The notes: generated by a model from the sequence alone, not told the origin. A stretch of DNA of 64,000 bases from Chondrilla cf. caribensis (GCA_964020155.1 OZ026564.1:1545674-1609673), one strand, 5' to 3'; positions 9,601-24,099 are shown, counted from the first letter of the stretch. Numbers and translations are program-made.

Positions 9601-10099
9601 CATCTATCATATTAAACATTTCAAGGTGCTATATACACACATCTTACTGAAACCCGTGTATTAGTTAAATAATATACTGCTATAATGATATCTTGTATAT
9701 ACACCACTTTGGATGTCCGACATGCAGATATCTCAGCTGGTGACCTGCAATAAAGTAAACTGTATTTGCTAATCATCATGGCCTCCATAATATTATTTCC
9801 TAATGTCATTTGCTGGTCACCACAACATCCCCAGTTTCCCAACAAGATTTTAATATATTATTATTATCATAAGAAGCATTACGTAGGCCATGCACTCTTG
9901 AATTGCTACAGATCCTGTGGGGACCACCACTTAATTGAAACCTTTATTACTGGTCACCATAGTTAGGGTCTCATATTATCAGAAGTTATTAACACTCAGT
10001 CTGATAACATTTACATAATTTAATGTATATGATCTTTTTACATGATGCTGATTGCACAATTCTCTGATCAGGAGGTGCTACAGACTACATGGTGACTGA
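9601..10099. other. Intergenic, nothing recognised
   Basis: AT-rich with short open frames only; no recognisable protein or RNA. Confidence 0.5.
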
Positions 10100-10102
10100 C
10101 AG

Positions 10103-10488
10103 TCATAGGCGTAGTAACGGGTCAGGCAAGGCGGCGATTGCCGGACCAATAATTCCAAGATGGACAACAAAAGTAATTCGAGTTCAAAAACTGGGGCTGC
10201 CGATCCCCGCACTAAAATGATTTGGGCGTCTTCTTTAGGTTTGGAAGAACCTTCGCTGAAGTTATTACGTTCAGCAGAGCTTCATCGCACGAATTCTAGC
10301 CGAATTTCTAATTGCTGGCGTTCGAAATCGGCCATCTTTCTTTTCGCAATATAAATTCATTGTTGCGGCTATGCGTAGGAGCACATATTATAATATATTG
10401 ATATTATCTATCAGACGAAATATTACTTTGAATACAGTTCTGCAACAATCCTGCCTGACCATTGTCTGGAGGGCTGCTACGCCTATGA
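10103..10488. mobile_element. MITE-like element, 386 bp
   Basis: The ends are inverted copies of TCATAGGCGTAG with one or two mismatches further in, flanked on both sides by CAG (10100-10102 and 10489-10491), a possible 3-bp target duplication. The inside, about 10205-10355, carries a - oriented copy of the dispersed repeat also found at 14485, 16922, 33470 and 50655. No transposase is encoded, so it would be non-autonomous. Confidence 0.6.
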
Positions 10489-12459
10489 CAGTAGTTAATA
10501 AATTTCATTGCTTGCCATTGTAACATTTGCCATGAGGAATTTCTTGCAAATTAAATTTAAATGGGCAAACAAACTCAGCTGATTGTAAAGGTTGCATGTG
10601 TATTCACTTGTATACAATATGTGTGTTGTATGTATATAAATATATGGGTCTTTTTATTGTGTATATTGAGTACTTGTGTGTGTATTCGCCATATTCTATT
10701 TTTGTGTATTCAACAGACTATCACTTTATGAAGAGCTAATCATTATGAATACTTGTTTTGTGTACTGGCCAACCCTCTCTAGTATGTTAGGCTTGAAATT
10801 ACGTATATTGTAAAGTACCTTTGATCAGTACTTTAGCTGCTTGCTATTATATTGGCCTGCATTGAGAGTACACTCATGCATTCAATTAATGCAACTGTTA
10901 ACTTTGCCACACTACTGTGGATGTCATATTATAATGATGTCAAAAACTGTGGTTCTTTGTGGACAGCCTCCAACTTGTATAATTCCTTCGTCATCAACAA
11001 CTTGTAATACCAGAGAGACCAATTCATTCAGTTCTGTACATCGTCAGAAAATGTGGCACATGTTATTTCCATGCAGGACTGAATGTACAGGCATGCCTTG
11101 CACTTCATCATCCACACCTAACTCTACAAAGATATGGGAAAGACCACATTTCCAAGTTACAGGGACTATTACAGATAACGGAACTAACCTGGATCACCAC
11201 GAGTGACAGTAATAGTGAAAGAAGAGGTGATCATGAAGCCTCTGTTTGTAGTCACTACGATGGTAACTCCTCCTAAGATTTCTGAACAATGCATGAGTTT
11301 CATTAAAGCACACAAGATGTAGAAGAGAAAATGACAAGAAGTTGACAAACAGCACATACACTAGTCACATGCACCCTCGTGTACCTGACAATTTTCATGG
11401 TAACACACCAGCCTGTAGACCCAAGTAAATCTCATGAAGAAATATAAATCCCATGGTTAAAACATTACCCCAAATATCCAAATGCATCCCATTGTCACAC
11501 ACCAGACATAATAATATTATGATGGTAACAATCAGATAAAAGTTCATGCGCCATGTTAATTGTATGATTTTGGTACAGTATACTTGGAAAATTGTCAAAG
11601 TACTATATCATTTTTTGTGAGGTTTACTGTTTTGCTGCCCACGGGTATATAAGCTTGAATGCTATTCTTATATTCATAGCATATAACAAAACGGACATTG
11701 ACGATGTTTCTGGACAACACTTACAATGCAACAATACAGGTGAACACAGGCTAAATAGGGGAACACAAATGAAATGGGCAAATTTGGGCTTCCTTTAAGC
11801 TCATCTTCAGTGGTGTTCACTGTTTTGCCGGTTCAATGCTAAATTCTGTAGTCATCTGATTGGGGACTTCTAAAGCTAATTAATGTGATACATAATATGT
11901 TCATTCTAATGTATATCCAATATGGTTGTTTATGTGAACTTCCTAGTAGAACTGCTTCAGTATTGCTTACTGCAGTATCGGATTATTGCATATACATTTC
12001 ATTTGATCATTTGAGTTCATTGCTATCATGTACTGGTTAATTACACTTCAGGAACAATGTTTTATTGTTCACAGAATTCGAGTTCAAAAGCTGGTGTCAA
12101 TACATACATATCAAAGACATAATATCTACATACATACAGACATAAAATGTCATTGTATTAGCTAAAGTTATAGGATAATCCAATTAGGCAACTTCACATG
12201 TACCAACACACAAACACAGGTGTATTTCTGAAGGATCACACTAATTCTCCGACAAAGACTCATGAGCATGTGAATTGCAGTTCAGGAATTTCGATTGTTT
12301 ACTGAGATCCCATAATGCATTCACTGAGAGATAATATGTGGACTCCAGGTCAGTGTCAATAATTAGATATTGAATCCACTTTATACCATTAATTTAGTGG
12401 CACAAATACCCTCTTTGTTGTGATGGGAAGCAGAATACCATTAGTCTCGTGTAGTCAAA
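10489..12459. other. Intergenic with possible exon relic
   Basis: Mostly AT-rich with short frames on both strands. The only suggestive stretch is 11075-11220, listed separately. A gene is not supported. Confidence 0.4.
11075..11220 (-). pseudogene. Exon-like relic related to 62400-62650
   Basis: On the - strand the sequence resembles 62400-62650 at several places, including the splice-like boundary after FTITVTRGDPG here and FTVTVTHDDEG there. The ITVT(R/H)xDxG ending and the IPVTF segment in the second copy recall the edge strands of Calx-beta domains, which are abundant in invertebrates. Frames here are interrupted by stops. The family call is tentative. Confidence 0.25.
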
Positions 12460-12504
12460 CCATTGACTCTCTATACTACGTAACGTAGTATAGAGAGTCT
12501 ATGG
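12460..12504. repeat. 45-bp near-perfect palindrome
   Basis: A 17-bp perfect arm (GACTCTCTATACTACGT and its complement) with a 1-base loop, extended by one mismatch and four more pairs at the outer ends. It has no internal sequence and could be a tight hairpin or the collapsed ends of a deleted inverted-repeat element. Confidence 0.85.
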
Positions 12505-12518
12505 TCAGACCAAATTAA

Positions 12519-12532
12519 CCAAGATGGCGACC
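12519..12532 (+). promoter_or_regulatory. YY1-like site, possible core promoter
   Basis: CCAAGATGGCGACC matches the YY1-type motif placed near transcription starts in many animal housekeeping promoters. It is followed by about 240 bases without long AT runs and then an ATG at 12776 (MTNFPTTIDRSDS, 18 codons). A splice-bounded open piece may follow at about 13010-13075. No product is recognised, so the promoter is only suggested. Confidence 0.25.
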
Positions 12533-13279
12533 ATTTTTATCAGAGAACACACACGGTTGTTTCACAATGGAAACTTAGTTTCCTCATGTGATTGCCCGCA
12601 AGTAGTTGTGAAGCACGTACGTAGCAACGTATTCTTTTACTTAGAAATTTGTGAAGTTTGAGTAAGATTTCACAGTTCCTGCAGTTTTGTGCAGTTATTC
12701 CAATACAGTAATAATTAGTTCTAAGTTTAAAGTAAGACTAGTGTATATTTGGTTCTATTTTTTGAGCCACATAAATGACGAATTTTCCTACCACTATAGA
12801 TCGTTCGGACTCGATCGGTTTGGATGGTTGAAGCGATCTACGCGTTCTTCAAATGACTCCAAGCGGGTCCATTTACGCATAGTCCAGTTGAGATATACTT
12901 ATGATGCCATATGTGGCTGCAGATTTGGTGCAATAGATTGTAAAACGTCAAATTCAACTACATGTGGGACAATCAGCATCTTGATTTTAATGCCTTAACA
13001 TCAATACAGGACCCACCCCTTTTACACATTCACAGGAAATACCCATTCCCTCTGTTCTAATCGACTGTCACTTAGGTTAAGTTGGGTATACTTATTTAGG
13101 CCATAGATACTCTGTAAACGAATAATTACATAATAAATATTAGTTAAAACGGTAGTACGTGGGTGTAGCAATAGCTTTCACTCTTTCCAACCTTATATTG
13201 TCCATAATTTGTTCAAGTATCAAAATACTGTATTATGATCACATTAATGAAATGAAGAAATTGTCGGATTTGTAATTAA
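12533..13279. other. Possible 5' part of an unrecognised gene
   Basis: An open frame at 12687-12998 (+) has no known similarity. A short segment at about 13010-13075 lies between ...ATACAG and GTTAAGT and is open in one frame (TPFTHSQEIPIPSVLIDC). This could be a small exon, but nothing downstream continues it before the SINE-like repeat at 13280. Confidence 0.2.
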
Positions 13280-13767
13280 TAAAAAAGTCACCCACTCAGG
13301 GTCAAAAGACACCTATATATGTAGAGTTTTACATGGACTTTCCACAGAGACTGTGTACTTGCGTCATTCCACGAATGTAGAAGACACTATTCTAGCTGGG
13401 AGGTCAGCCGCGAGTCCCAAAGCTCCCCCCTACGGTTCTTTGTAGAGAGTATTGTGACTGACCACCAGGAAGTGAGCTATTTTTTTTCAGAGAAAAAACT
13501 GTCCTATTGAGGATTCGAACCCGCAACCTGGAGCCTAGAATCGTGTCACCCGACCACCCCGCCACCGTGACCTATCTATTTTATTGTTATTATCTGCGCT
13601 ATTTAAAGTTGCCCTCAATGTTCAATTCGGAGAATAGGCCACCCCCTGGCACTCGAATCACTTGATCGTCTCTAATAGGTTTAGAAGAACCTTCGGTGAA
13701 GATTTAAAGTTCGTTGAAGTCTTTGCGCTCAAATTCTAGCCCAAATCCTAATTGTCGGCGTTTTGCC
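13280..13767 (-). mobile_element. SINE-like composite repeat, inverted copy
   Basis: The reverse complement of the elements at 14485-15040 and 16922-17500. It contains a tRNA-like B box (GGTTCGAATCC on the - strand near 13515), a body and the linker to the dispersed 150-bp repeat. It stops exactly where tandem unit 1 begins (13771). Confidence 0.65.
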
Positions 13768-13843
13768 AACTCTACAATCGTGAATGTATGATACTGGAAG
13801 TGTACAGTGGCAATGCAACACACACAAATAAGCATACACACAC

Positions 13844-13911
13844 ACACTCTCTCTCACACACACACACACACAAATAAACATCACTCTCTGTCTCTCTCTA
13901 TAATCACACAC

Positions 13912-13990
<79 letters not shown>
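13844..13990. repeat. (CA)n microsatellite
   Basis: Interrupted, then pure CA array inside unit 1, next to a (CCA)n tract at 13999-14017. Confidence 0.95.
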
Positions 13991-14019
13991 TACACACACC
14001 ACCACCACCACCACCACAC

Positions 14020-14459
14020 CTTGTCCAACAGACACACAGACGGATGATATACATAACTCTTGTCCATTCCATTTCTCCTCTCGTGGTCCGAACCATTGAT
14101 AAACGGTAGTTGATATTCTTTCTTCACGGGCTGGTCTAAGAGCATTTGGAGGAGTTCCTTTCTCTTTTTGTCTGTTCTCTGACTCGAACGAGAAGAAGCA
14201 CACGCTACATGAAAGGCTGTTCGACCATTGGCGTTAGTTACGAAAGGGTCACTGCCAAATCGAAGGCATTCGTTCAGGAAAAGTTTGTGCTCGAACCTGA
14301 CAGCGTATATCGGAGGCGTGTCGTTGGAAGGACTGGGCCCCATGTGCTTATTAGGATTAAAGTTCTTCTGTAAGTGGGCTGACATATCGGATTCCGAAGA
14401 CTGCATTTTCCGAAGGATTTCTTCTTCTCCAGGTAATTTCGATTTGTTCTCACACGTAA
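14020..14459 (-). pseudogene. Ankyrin-repeat gene exon, unit 1 copy
   Basis: Bounded on the - strand by TTTCAG (3' splice site beyond 14459) and AAG/GTGTGG (5' splice site before 14020). The open phase contains TPPIYAVRFEHKLFLNECL, then DPFVTNANGRTAFHVACA and a helix with LLQMLLDQ, which is the ankyrin pattern with a long insert. The spacing is somewhat like the ankyrin part of ANKIB1-type proteins, but that is a guess. The intact frame is one exon only; neighbouring exons of the same gene are absent, so this copy is probably a non-functional duplicate. Confidence 0.55.
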
Positions 14460-14484
14460 CTGAAACAGTGAATTTATATTATAT

Positions 14485-16180
<1,696 letters not shown>

Positions 16181-16198
16181 CCACCACCACCACCACAC

Positions 16199-16638
16199 CT
16201 TGTCCAACAGACACACAGACGGATGATATACATAACTCTTGTCCATTCCATTTCTCCTCTCGTGGTCCGAACCATTGATAAACGGTAGTTGATATTCTTT
16301 CTTCACGGGCTGGTCTAAGAGCATTTGGAGGAGTTCCTTTCTCTTTTTGTCTGTTCTCTGACTCGAACGAGAAGAAGCACACGCTACATGAAAGGCTGTT
16401 CGACCATTGGCGTTAGTTACGAAAGGGTCACTGCCAAATCGAAGGCATTCGTTCAGGAAAAGTTTGTGCTCGAACCTGACAGCGTATATCGGAGGCGTGT
16501 CGTTGGAAGGACTGGGCCCCATGTGCTTATTAGGATTAAAGTTCTTCTGTAAGTGGGCTGACATATCGGATTCCGAAGACTGCATTTTCCGAAGGATTTC
16601 TTCTTCTCCAGGTAATTTCGATTTGTTCTCACACGTAA
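16199..16638 (-). pseudogene. Ankyrin-repeat gene exon, unit 2 copy
   Basis: 440 bp, apparently identical to the unit 1 exon in the encoded frame and with the same splice sites. The near-identity implies a recent duplication or ongoing gene conversion. The upstream intron has been hit by the MITE at 16665. Confidence 0.55.
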
Positions 16639-16664
16639 CTGAAACAGTGAATTTATATTATATT

Positions 16665-16921
16665 TGAAGGCCTCCGGTCAAAAAGGGTACTTTAACGTTT
16701 GGAAGAAAAAATCTACTTTCGTTCTGAAAACGACATCTACCTCCTCAAGAAGTAGTAAATGAAATGTAAATGCGAAAGAAGTGAGCATTCGGGTGGTAGG
16801 AGCCCATTTTCATTACGTATTCGTTACGGTACTTACCTGTACTACTCCGTAAACGATTAAACTCCGTTTTCTCAGAAATTACGGAATACGTTAAACTACC
16901 CTTTTTGACCGGAGGCCTTCA
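16665..16921. mobile_element. MITE, 257 bp, with 34-bp terminal inverted repeats
   Basis: Both ends begin TGAAGGCCTCCGGTCAAAAA when read inwards, and 33 of the first 34 bases match. Unit 1 has the empty site, which shows that the insertion is precise and added about two T residues. The 190-bp core has no coding potential. It is a non-autonomous DNA transposon; the superfamily is not clear. Confidence 0.9.
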
Positions 16922-17500
16922 TTTTATATTGCGCAAAAAGATGGCCGATTTCAAAAGGCCGAGAATTAGAAATTCGGCTAGAATTCAAGCGAAACGGCTT
17001 CGCCGAACTTTATATCTCCAGCGAAGGTTTCTCCAAACCTAAAGTAGACGTCCAAGTACTTTGAGTGCTGGGGAAGGCTTCTGCGACTCCACTTTTATCA
17101 TTTTTTATCAAATTGTACACCTAGGGCAACTATAAATAGCGCAGATACTAATAATAAAATAGATAGGTCACGGTAGCCGGTTGGGTAGCCGGTTGGTCAG
17201 GTGACACGACTCTAGGCTCCAGGTCGCGGGTTCGAATCCTCCAAAGGACGGATTTTTTCCATGAAAAAAAAAGAGCTCGCTTCCTGGTGGTCAGTTGCAA
17301 TATATACTCTCTACAAAGAACCGTAGGGGGGAGCTTTGGGACTCGCGGCTGACCTCCCAGCTAGAATAGTGTCTTCTGCATTCGCGGAATGACCAAGTAC
17401 ACAGTATATGTGGAAAGTCCCTATAAAGCCAACCATGGGTTTGTTCGACCCCGAGTGGGTGACCTTTTTTTATTTTTTTTTTCAACTCAACTAAACCACT
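16922..17500 (+). mobile_element. SINE-like composite repeat, unit 2
   Basis: Copy of 14485-15040 with very few differences; it has the same tRNA-like head (B box near 17230) and T-rich tail near 17465-17480. Confidence 0.65.
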
Positions 17501-17789
17501 CATAACCAATGTACAGTATGGATGTGATGAAAAACCTCGATGTTTTGTGACTGTCTTCCAGTGTATTGCACAAGTGTGCACATGACCCACCCACAGTAAT
17601 AATAATGAATGATTATGTGCATGTATATGATGTGATATAGAACTGTGGTGCCTATGCTTTATGTGCAAGTAATATTTCACACAACAGGTCATCAATTTCA
17701 GGACAAGAATTAAATTAAAGATATTGTCATGGACAGAAGCAATAAAAATTCAGTCATTTTCAAAGAACAAATAGCGTTTTGTGTTGATG

Positions 17790-18732
<943 letters not shown>

Positions 18733-18745
18733 ACCACCACCACAC

Positions 18746-19186
18746 CTTGTCCAACAGACACACAGACGGATGATAAACATAACTCTTGTCCATTCCATTT
18801 CTCCTCTCGCGGTCTGAACCATTGATAAACGGTAGTTGATATTCTTTCTTCACGGGCTGGTCTAAGAGCATTTGGAGGAGTTCCTTTCCCTTTTTTGTCT
18901 GTTCTCTGACTCGAACGAGAAGAAGCACACGCTACATGAAAGGCTGTTTGACCATTGGCGTTAGTCACGAAAGGGTCACTGCCAAATCGAAGGCATTCGT
19001 TCAGGAAAAGTTTGTGCTCGAACCTGACAGCGTATATCAGAGGCGTGTTGTTGGAAGGACTGGGCCCCATGTGTTTATTAGGATTAAAGTTCTTCTGTAA
19101 GTGGGCTGACATATCGGATTCCGAAGACTGCATTTTCCGAAGGATTTCTTCTTCTCCAGGTAATTTCGATTTGTTCTCACACGTAA
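18746..19186 (-). pseudogene. Ankyrin-repeat exon, unit 3 copy, frameshifted
   Basis: 441 bp, one base longer than the other two copies. The extra base lies in a T run near 18890-18897. After TDKK the reading phase changes, and the helix LLQMLLDQ falls out of frame. Several point differences from units 1 and 2 make this the most diverged copy. It is either a pseudogene or carries a homopolymer sequencing error. Confidence 0.6.
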
Positions 19187-19200
19187 CTGAAACAGTGAAT

Positions 19201-19719
19201 TTATAATATTATTATATAGTATTGCAGGACTGTTCTGAATATACAAACACTTATGGGCTGATTGTTTACAAGGGTGAAGTCCAAGTTATAACAAACACAT
19301 TGTATCCCTTACAGCCCTACCAGAGGTATTTAATTCAGTTGCTATGTGGCATGTTCCCGTATTAAATAACACAATGGTCTACTAACTATAGTGAAGCAAT
19401 AAAAATAATAAAAATGAGTTGCTTGGTAATGAATTGACAATTTTAATAACAAAACCCGGCATAGAAAATGTGCAAATAGCGCAGATATTTCCACACATTG
19501 TATAATAGATCTGCCCACACAACATACCCCATATGTACATGTAGATTATCCAACACACACAAGACTGTAAACATGTGTAATATATATATAGCATAATATT
19601 ATTATAATAATAAACATGATTGCTTTATTGTATTATTTTGTACAGATCATACCACATAATAACTCACATTTATACATAGCATACCACATAATAACTCACA
19701 CTCAGCATCATTATTAAAA
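19201..19719. other. Intergenic, nothing recognised
   Basis: AT-rich. The phrase ACATACCACATAATAACTCACA is partly repeated here and again near 25870-25980, as short direct repeats. No gene is seen. Confidence 0.5.
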
Positions 19720-20449
19720 TTTACAATAAGTTGCTAAGTGATTAATTGACAAATATGACAATTACAAGAGTACAAAGCAAGGAAAAATGCAAATAACACG
19801 GACTTTGAATTGCACTAACAACATACCACATATGTATAAGATACATACCACACAAGAAATACATTTGGCATTGTGTGTACTGATAACAGCAATCACAGGA
19901 CAAAATGTATTGCCTCAATTTATCTATGGTTGATTCTAAGACGAAAACTTTGATTCGAGGCAGCGGCTTCTTGCAGGAGTTGAAGAACAACACAAGATTT
20001 GGAGTGTGTCAAGATGGTCTACAACAGCAGTGCAGTACAGAGAGATATACATAAAAAGTACATAATTGTGTGGATGAGGATAAAAAAACATAATATGTAT
20101 GCAATGCAGTGAAGCTACAACACATACACTATATTATATGATAAAAGGATAATCCACAACAGACTAACTGCTACATATATGTGGGAACAAGGATACTATT
20201 ACTTTTGGATACAGTACTAGTAGAGGACTATGATGAAGTGTATACTATATATATGTAGTCTCTCTATTGCAAACCTATAATCTCCGAGAAATCTCCGTAA
20301 TAAAGGCTAAAATTCCATGTCCCAGTGTAGTACTGTAATGTTACAGTATTAAATGATTAAGCTCAATAATTCTACTAGCATCGATACAGAAGCATCTGTA
20401 AAAAGATAATAAATCAACACTTAGTCTACTCTACCACCAAAAACAGTAT

Positions 20450-20533
20450 ACAGAAGAGTCAATGACAGTATACAGAATAACCAAAGGCAGTATACAGAGT
20501 CGTCAAAGACAGTATACAGAGCAGCCAAAGATA
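20450..20533. repeat. 22-bp minisatellite, short array
   Basis: About four imperfect copies of the unit that starts CAGTATACAGAG and ends CCAAAGA. The array is interrupted by the MITE at 20537. Other arrays lie at 26590, 29600, 30505, 41360 and 44945. Confidence 0.8.
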
Positions 20534-20536
20534 GTA

Positions 20537-21070
20537 CTGAATATTCCCTAAATTTCCGCACCCGTATTTTTTGGCTTTCGTCTAAACCGGGTCCGGCAAT
20601 ACTCTAATTTTTGACGAAAGATCGCGTTCGCGTATAGTTTTGACTCTAACCTTTCGTCAGCTATAAGGGTTGATGATATTTTGTGCCGCACTCTTCTGTC
20701 TTCGTTCCGGTTTGTCGCCTACGACGTTAATCGTCTAGCGTCACGGGCGTTACTAGGCTCAATAAAAGGTCAAAACTGTCTATGAAGCAACGAATACAGA
20801 CTATACACCTTTAATTTATGTCATATTCACCTAATTTACGTTCGAAGAAGAGCGCAGTGTCGATTTCGGCCTCCCACTGGTCCATGTACGCATGATGCAT
20901 ATGGCCACAAACAGATGTCGCAACTGTTAAGGAAAAGTGCCGCCATTTTGAATACCTAATTTTTCGTCGTGTACTCTAATTTTTGTCGCGTCTCTGTATC
21001 CAACCATTATATCCCTAATTGCCGACTTGGACTTCAAATTTGCTCTGCAGAAAAATTAGGCAATATATGG
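20537..21070. mobile_element. 534-bp MITE with TA target duplication, copy 1
   Basis: Flanked by TA on both sides and inserted inside the 22-bp minisatellite. Ends are imperfect inverted repeats (CTGAATATTCCCTAAATTT inward at the left, CCATATATTGCCTAATTTTT at the right). Internal CTAATTTTTG-CG-type motifs recur. No protein is encoded. TA duplication suggests the Tc1/mariner group or a similar superfamily. The same element at the same site is at 41416-41949. Confidence 0.7.
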
Positions 21071-21079
21071 TAGACAGAG

Positions 21080-21190
21080 TAGCCAAGAGTCACTCATACT
21101 TCCATCACGGATGAAAGGGTTGCCCAGGGTAGCAGTCTTTTGGCTTGAAATGCCCACCTTTTCCAAATAGATGGAACCTGATCATATCTC
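21080..21190 (-). pseudogene. Exon-like piece 1 of unidentified gene, block alpha copy 1
   Basis: On the - strand a CAG precedes a short open stretch ending ATLGNPFIRDG. Other copies at 26755, 30235, 41965 and 45498 keep this core but differ by single-base indels. Copy 1 ends in ATGAGT where others have GTGAGT. The product is not recognised. Confidence 0.35.
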
Positions 21191-21601
21191 AAACTGTACA
21201 TGTAGATGATGCCTCAATGTGTAAATGGTGCATATTGCATATTTGAATGCAAATTATCCAACATAATGTCAGCAATGAGTAAGTGGACTTTCAACATGTG
21301 CCTAATATGTCTGTGAGCAGTTAAGCTGTGTTGTTTAGGTACGGAAATGCATTAGGGCAACTAACCTCAACACAACCAATTTTAAAAATAGGTAAAAACG
21401 GTCAGATTAACACCTAGGCATAAACAATGGGATCGAACTAGTTTTTTGAAAATTTTCCAATAAAATGAGGTAATATTGACAATATTCACCAGGAGATTAG
21501 CGAAGTGTAGCTGGGATAGTGTGGGTTTTCACATATTTTCAAAGTAGGCTAGACGTCTTATTGAGATGTTCAAAAGAGAGTAGTTCAATTACTGTCTTCT
21601 A

Positions 21602-21603
<2 letters not shown>

Positions 21604-21647
<44 letters not shown>

Positions 21648-21709
21648 CATGCATGTATGCATGAGCACACACATGCATGCACACACATGCACACACCCAT
21701 ACACACACA

Positions 21710-21757
<48 letters not shown>

Positions 21758-21765
21758 CATGCATG

Positions 21766-21820
<55 letters not shown>
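21604..21820. repeat. (CA)n microsatellite with ATGC interruptions
   Basis: CA array broken by short ATGCATGC stretches. Confidence 0.95.
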
Positions 21821-22420
21821 ACGTGCAACCATGTGTATAACCAAACATAAACGACATGGGCATACGTACTACGTAAATACTAGATAAATGCACATACAGT
21901 ATAACAACACTCTGAAATACATTTGTAACATGTATGTGAACATGCACATGCAACACATCCATACAAGGAAATTCTGTTAATCAGCCAGTGCCCTATTCGC
22001 CAAACGTTTTTGTTCACCATACAGACATAATATTCCAACAGTTGAAATTAATTGCAGCAATAAATTTATCACACTTTGAAAGAAAAAAGACATGTATTGA
22101 GATATATATGTGTACATTCAACCAAATAACACCAAATGTAACATATTTCTCACAGGGTGGTCCAATGAAGTTAGTGTGATGAATCTCAAGAATAGCTCAT
22201 AGCCAGATTCAACAGAAATTGAGGTAACATTTGCTGAGCTTGTCAATTCTGTGATGGCCTGTTTATCTCCTCCACTATACCAAGCAGTGTTGCAGCTACA
22301 GTCATAGAAACAAAAATATACAACAAAACCATCACTCTTGAAAAACCACAATGGCATGCCAATGCACAAATACACAAGAGCTTAGAGTCCAACTTCCTTA
22401 GTAATTACCTTGAAAGGCAC

Positions 22421-22630
22421 ACCAAATCTGTACTTACTATCAGTACTGGTTAACATGGTGCACAAGTTAGGGACTGAGTGAAGTGTACTAACCCAGGTAC
22501 TTACTAAGCAAGTTGCGCTATACTTACTATCACCAAATCTGTACTTACTCTCAGTACCAGTTGACATGGCGCACCTGAGTTAGGAGCTGAGTGAAGTGTA
22601 CTCACCCGGGTACTTACTAAGCAAGTTGAC
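22421..22630. repeat. 111-bp tandem repeat, about two copies
   Basis: ACCAAATCTGTACTTACT recurs at 22421 and 22532, and each unit contains GACTGAGTGAAGTGTACT. Related units occur at 27365-27590, 42165-42310 and, weakly, 61670-61760. Confidence 0.7.
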
Positions 22631-22967
22631 AATGTACTTTAATATAAATCTCACATTGATCTAGTCTTACGTATCCAGACCCTCACCCATTGTTTCAAAT
22701 GGTTACCAGCTGTCTTGGCTTATCACTCAAGACTATTATTATAAGCATGGTTAGGTTCTTTCAATTCTGTTAATACCTAATAAACAGGTGAAAACAGGGG
22801 AGGTAGGTAGGTGATTCATGCATTATACTGCATTAACTACTGTTTAATATTGTGTATGTAGAAATTGCCATCAATTTTGTGGTTTACAAACAATATACAA
22901 TACATTGGTAAGTACAAAATGTACATAGTATGCTTATATTATATTCAATGGCATGAACATACCTTTG

Positions 22968-23062
22968 CTATTTCTGATGAGTGTAGTGTTCCAATAGTGT
23001 TTGGATAACTGTCGCTGGTGATTTTTCATTGGACAAATAGTTTTGAAAACACTGCAGAACAT
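22968..23062 (-). pseudogene. Exon-like piece 2 (C-terminal) of unidentified gene, copy 1
   Basis: After TTTGTAG the - strand reads VLQCFQNYLSNEKSPATVIQ then TLLEHYTHQK and a stop. Copies at 27921-28024 and 42632-42722 differ by amino-acid replacements and by in-frame insertions, a sign of past coding constraint. The helical, leucine-spaced character might be a small all-alpha domain; no family is recognised. Confidence 0.4.
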
Positions 23063-23081
23063 CTACAAATTTAAGAAAATG

Positions 23082-23082
<1 letters not shown>

Positions 23083-23166
<84 letters not shown>

Positions 23167-23254
23167 TGTGAGTGTATGCATGCATGCGTATGTGTGCATG
23201 CATGTGTGCGCTCATGCATGCATGCGTGCGTGCGTGCGTGCGTGCGTGCATGTG
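23083..23254. repeat. (TG)n microsatellite
   Basis: TG array with TGCG and ATGC variants, in the presumed intron upstream (- strand) of exon-like piece 2. Confidence 0.95.
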
Positions 23255-23394
23255 TGTACATATGTATATATGGATATGAGAACGCAGAGTGAGATTATGT
23301 ACAAGGCTGTATGGCCAATACAAATACTAGTCCAACACAACATTTCAGTTCGCATACCAACTGTTTCACTGTTGTGTAGGCATATGCTCCGTGT

Positions 23395-23660
23395 TGTAGT
23401 ACATAATATGTAAAATCGATTGTAATAACCATATTCCTCAGCATCCCAGGGTATTTAGATTGTAAAGTGTGCCACTTCACTTTGTAACCTTCAGTGGTGG
23501 TAAACTTCACATTAGGACATAATCTATAATAAGCTATCTTCCGGGGTGAAAGCAAGTTGTTACTTACTAGATCTATGTCTAGTGCAACAATCCAACTGAA
23601 TGATAATGGTAGCTCACGGGCTAGGGTTGATTTCTGATTGAGAAATACGATCACGTTGAA
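23395..23660 (-). pseudogene. Exon-like piece 3 of unidentified gene, copy 1
   Basis: The - strand is open through VFLNQKSTLARELPLSFSW and then LLSPRKIAYYRLCPNVKF and EGYKVKWHTLQSKYPGMLR. The second part recurs at about 28300-28400 with a 6-codon in-frame deletion and at 43130-43250 with a frameshift. It is coding-like, but I do not recognise the protein. The first part also recurs as an inverted pair at 62870-63245. Confidence 0.4.
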
Positions 23661-24099
23661 AGAAACGGAATATAGAATAGTACCACTTTATTATGATTGA
23701 TCTTAGTCCCGACCTATCACAGAGTTGAGTGTGTGTTACCAAAAGCTGCAAGTTTGATAATGGTTCAATAGCACAGAAAAAAAATAGAAGTCAACCTCCC
23801 CATCAACAACTCACTAACTTCAAAAGTGGCCATTTTATTCAAATAGAATGCATTGCAAAATTATGTACACCTGTAGACGCATGGAACATATGTACTTAAA
23901 AACACCAAGTTCACCATAAACGTACGTAGCTATACTGCAACATAATCATGAAGTGTAGTGGAATGTGGATAATAATTATTTCAAACATCTAAGTTTACTA
24001 GCGCTGTAATACATTACACATACAGTACTAAATCTTGGTCAGATATTGAATCAGAAATGTTACTTTCCTGAGATTAATCGTTTATGACAAGCACATTGC

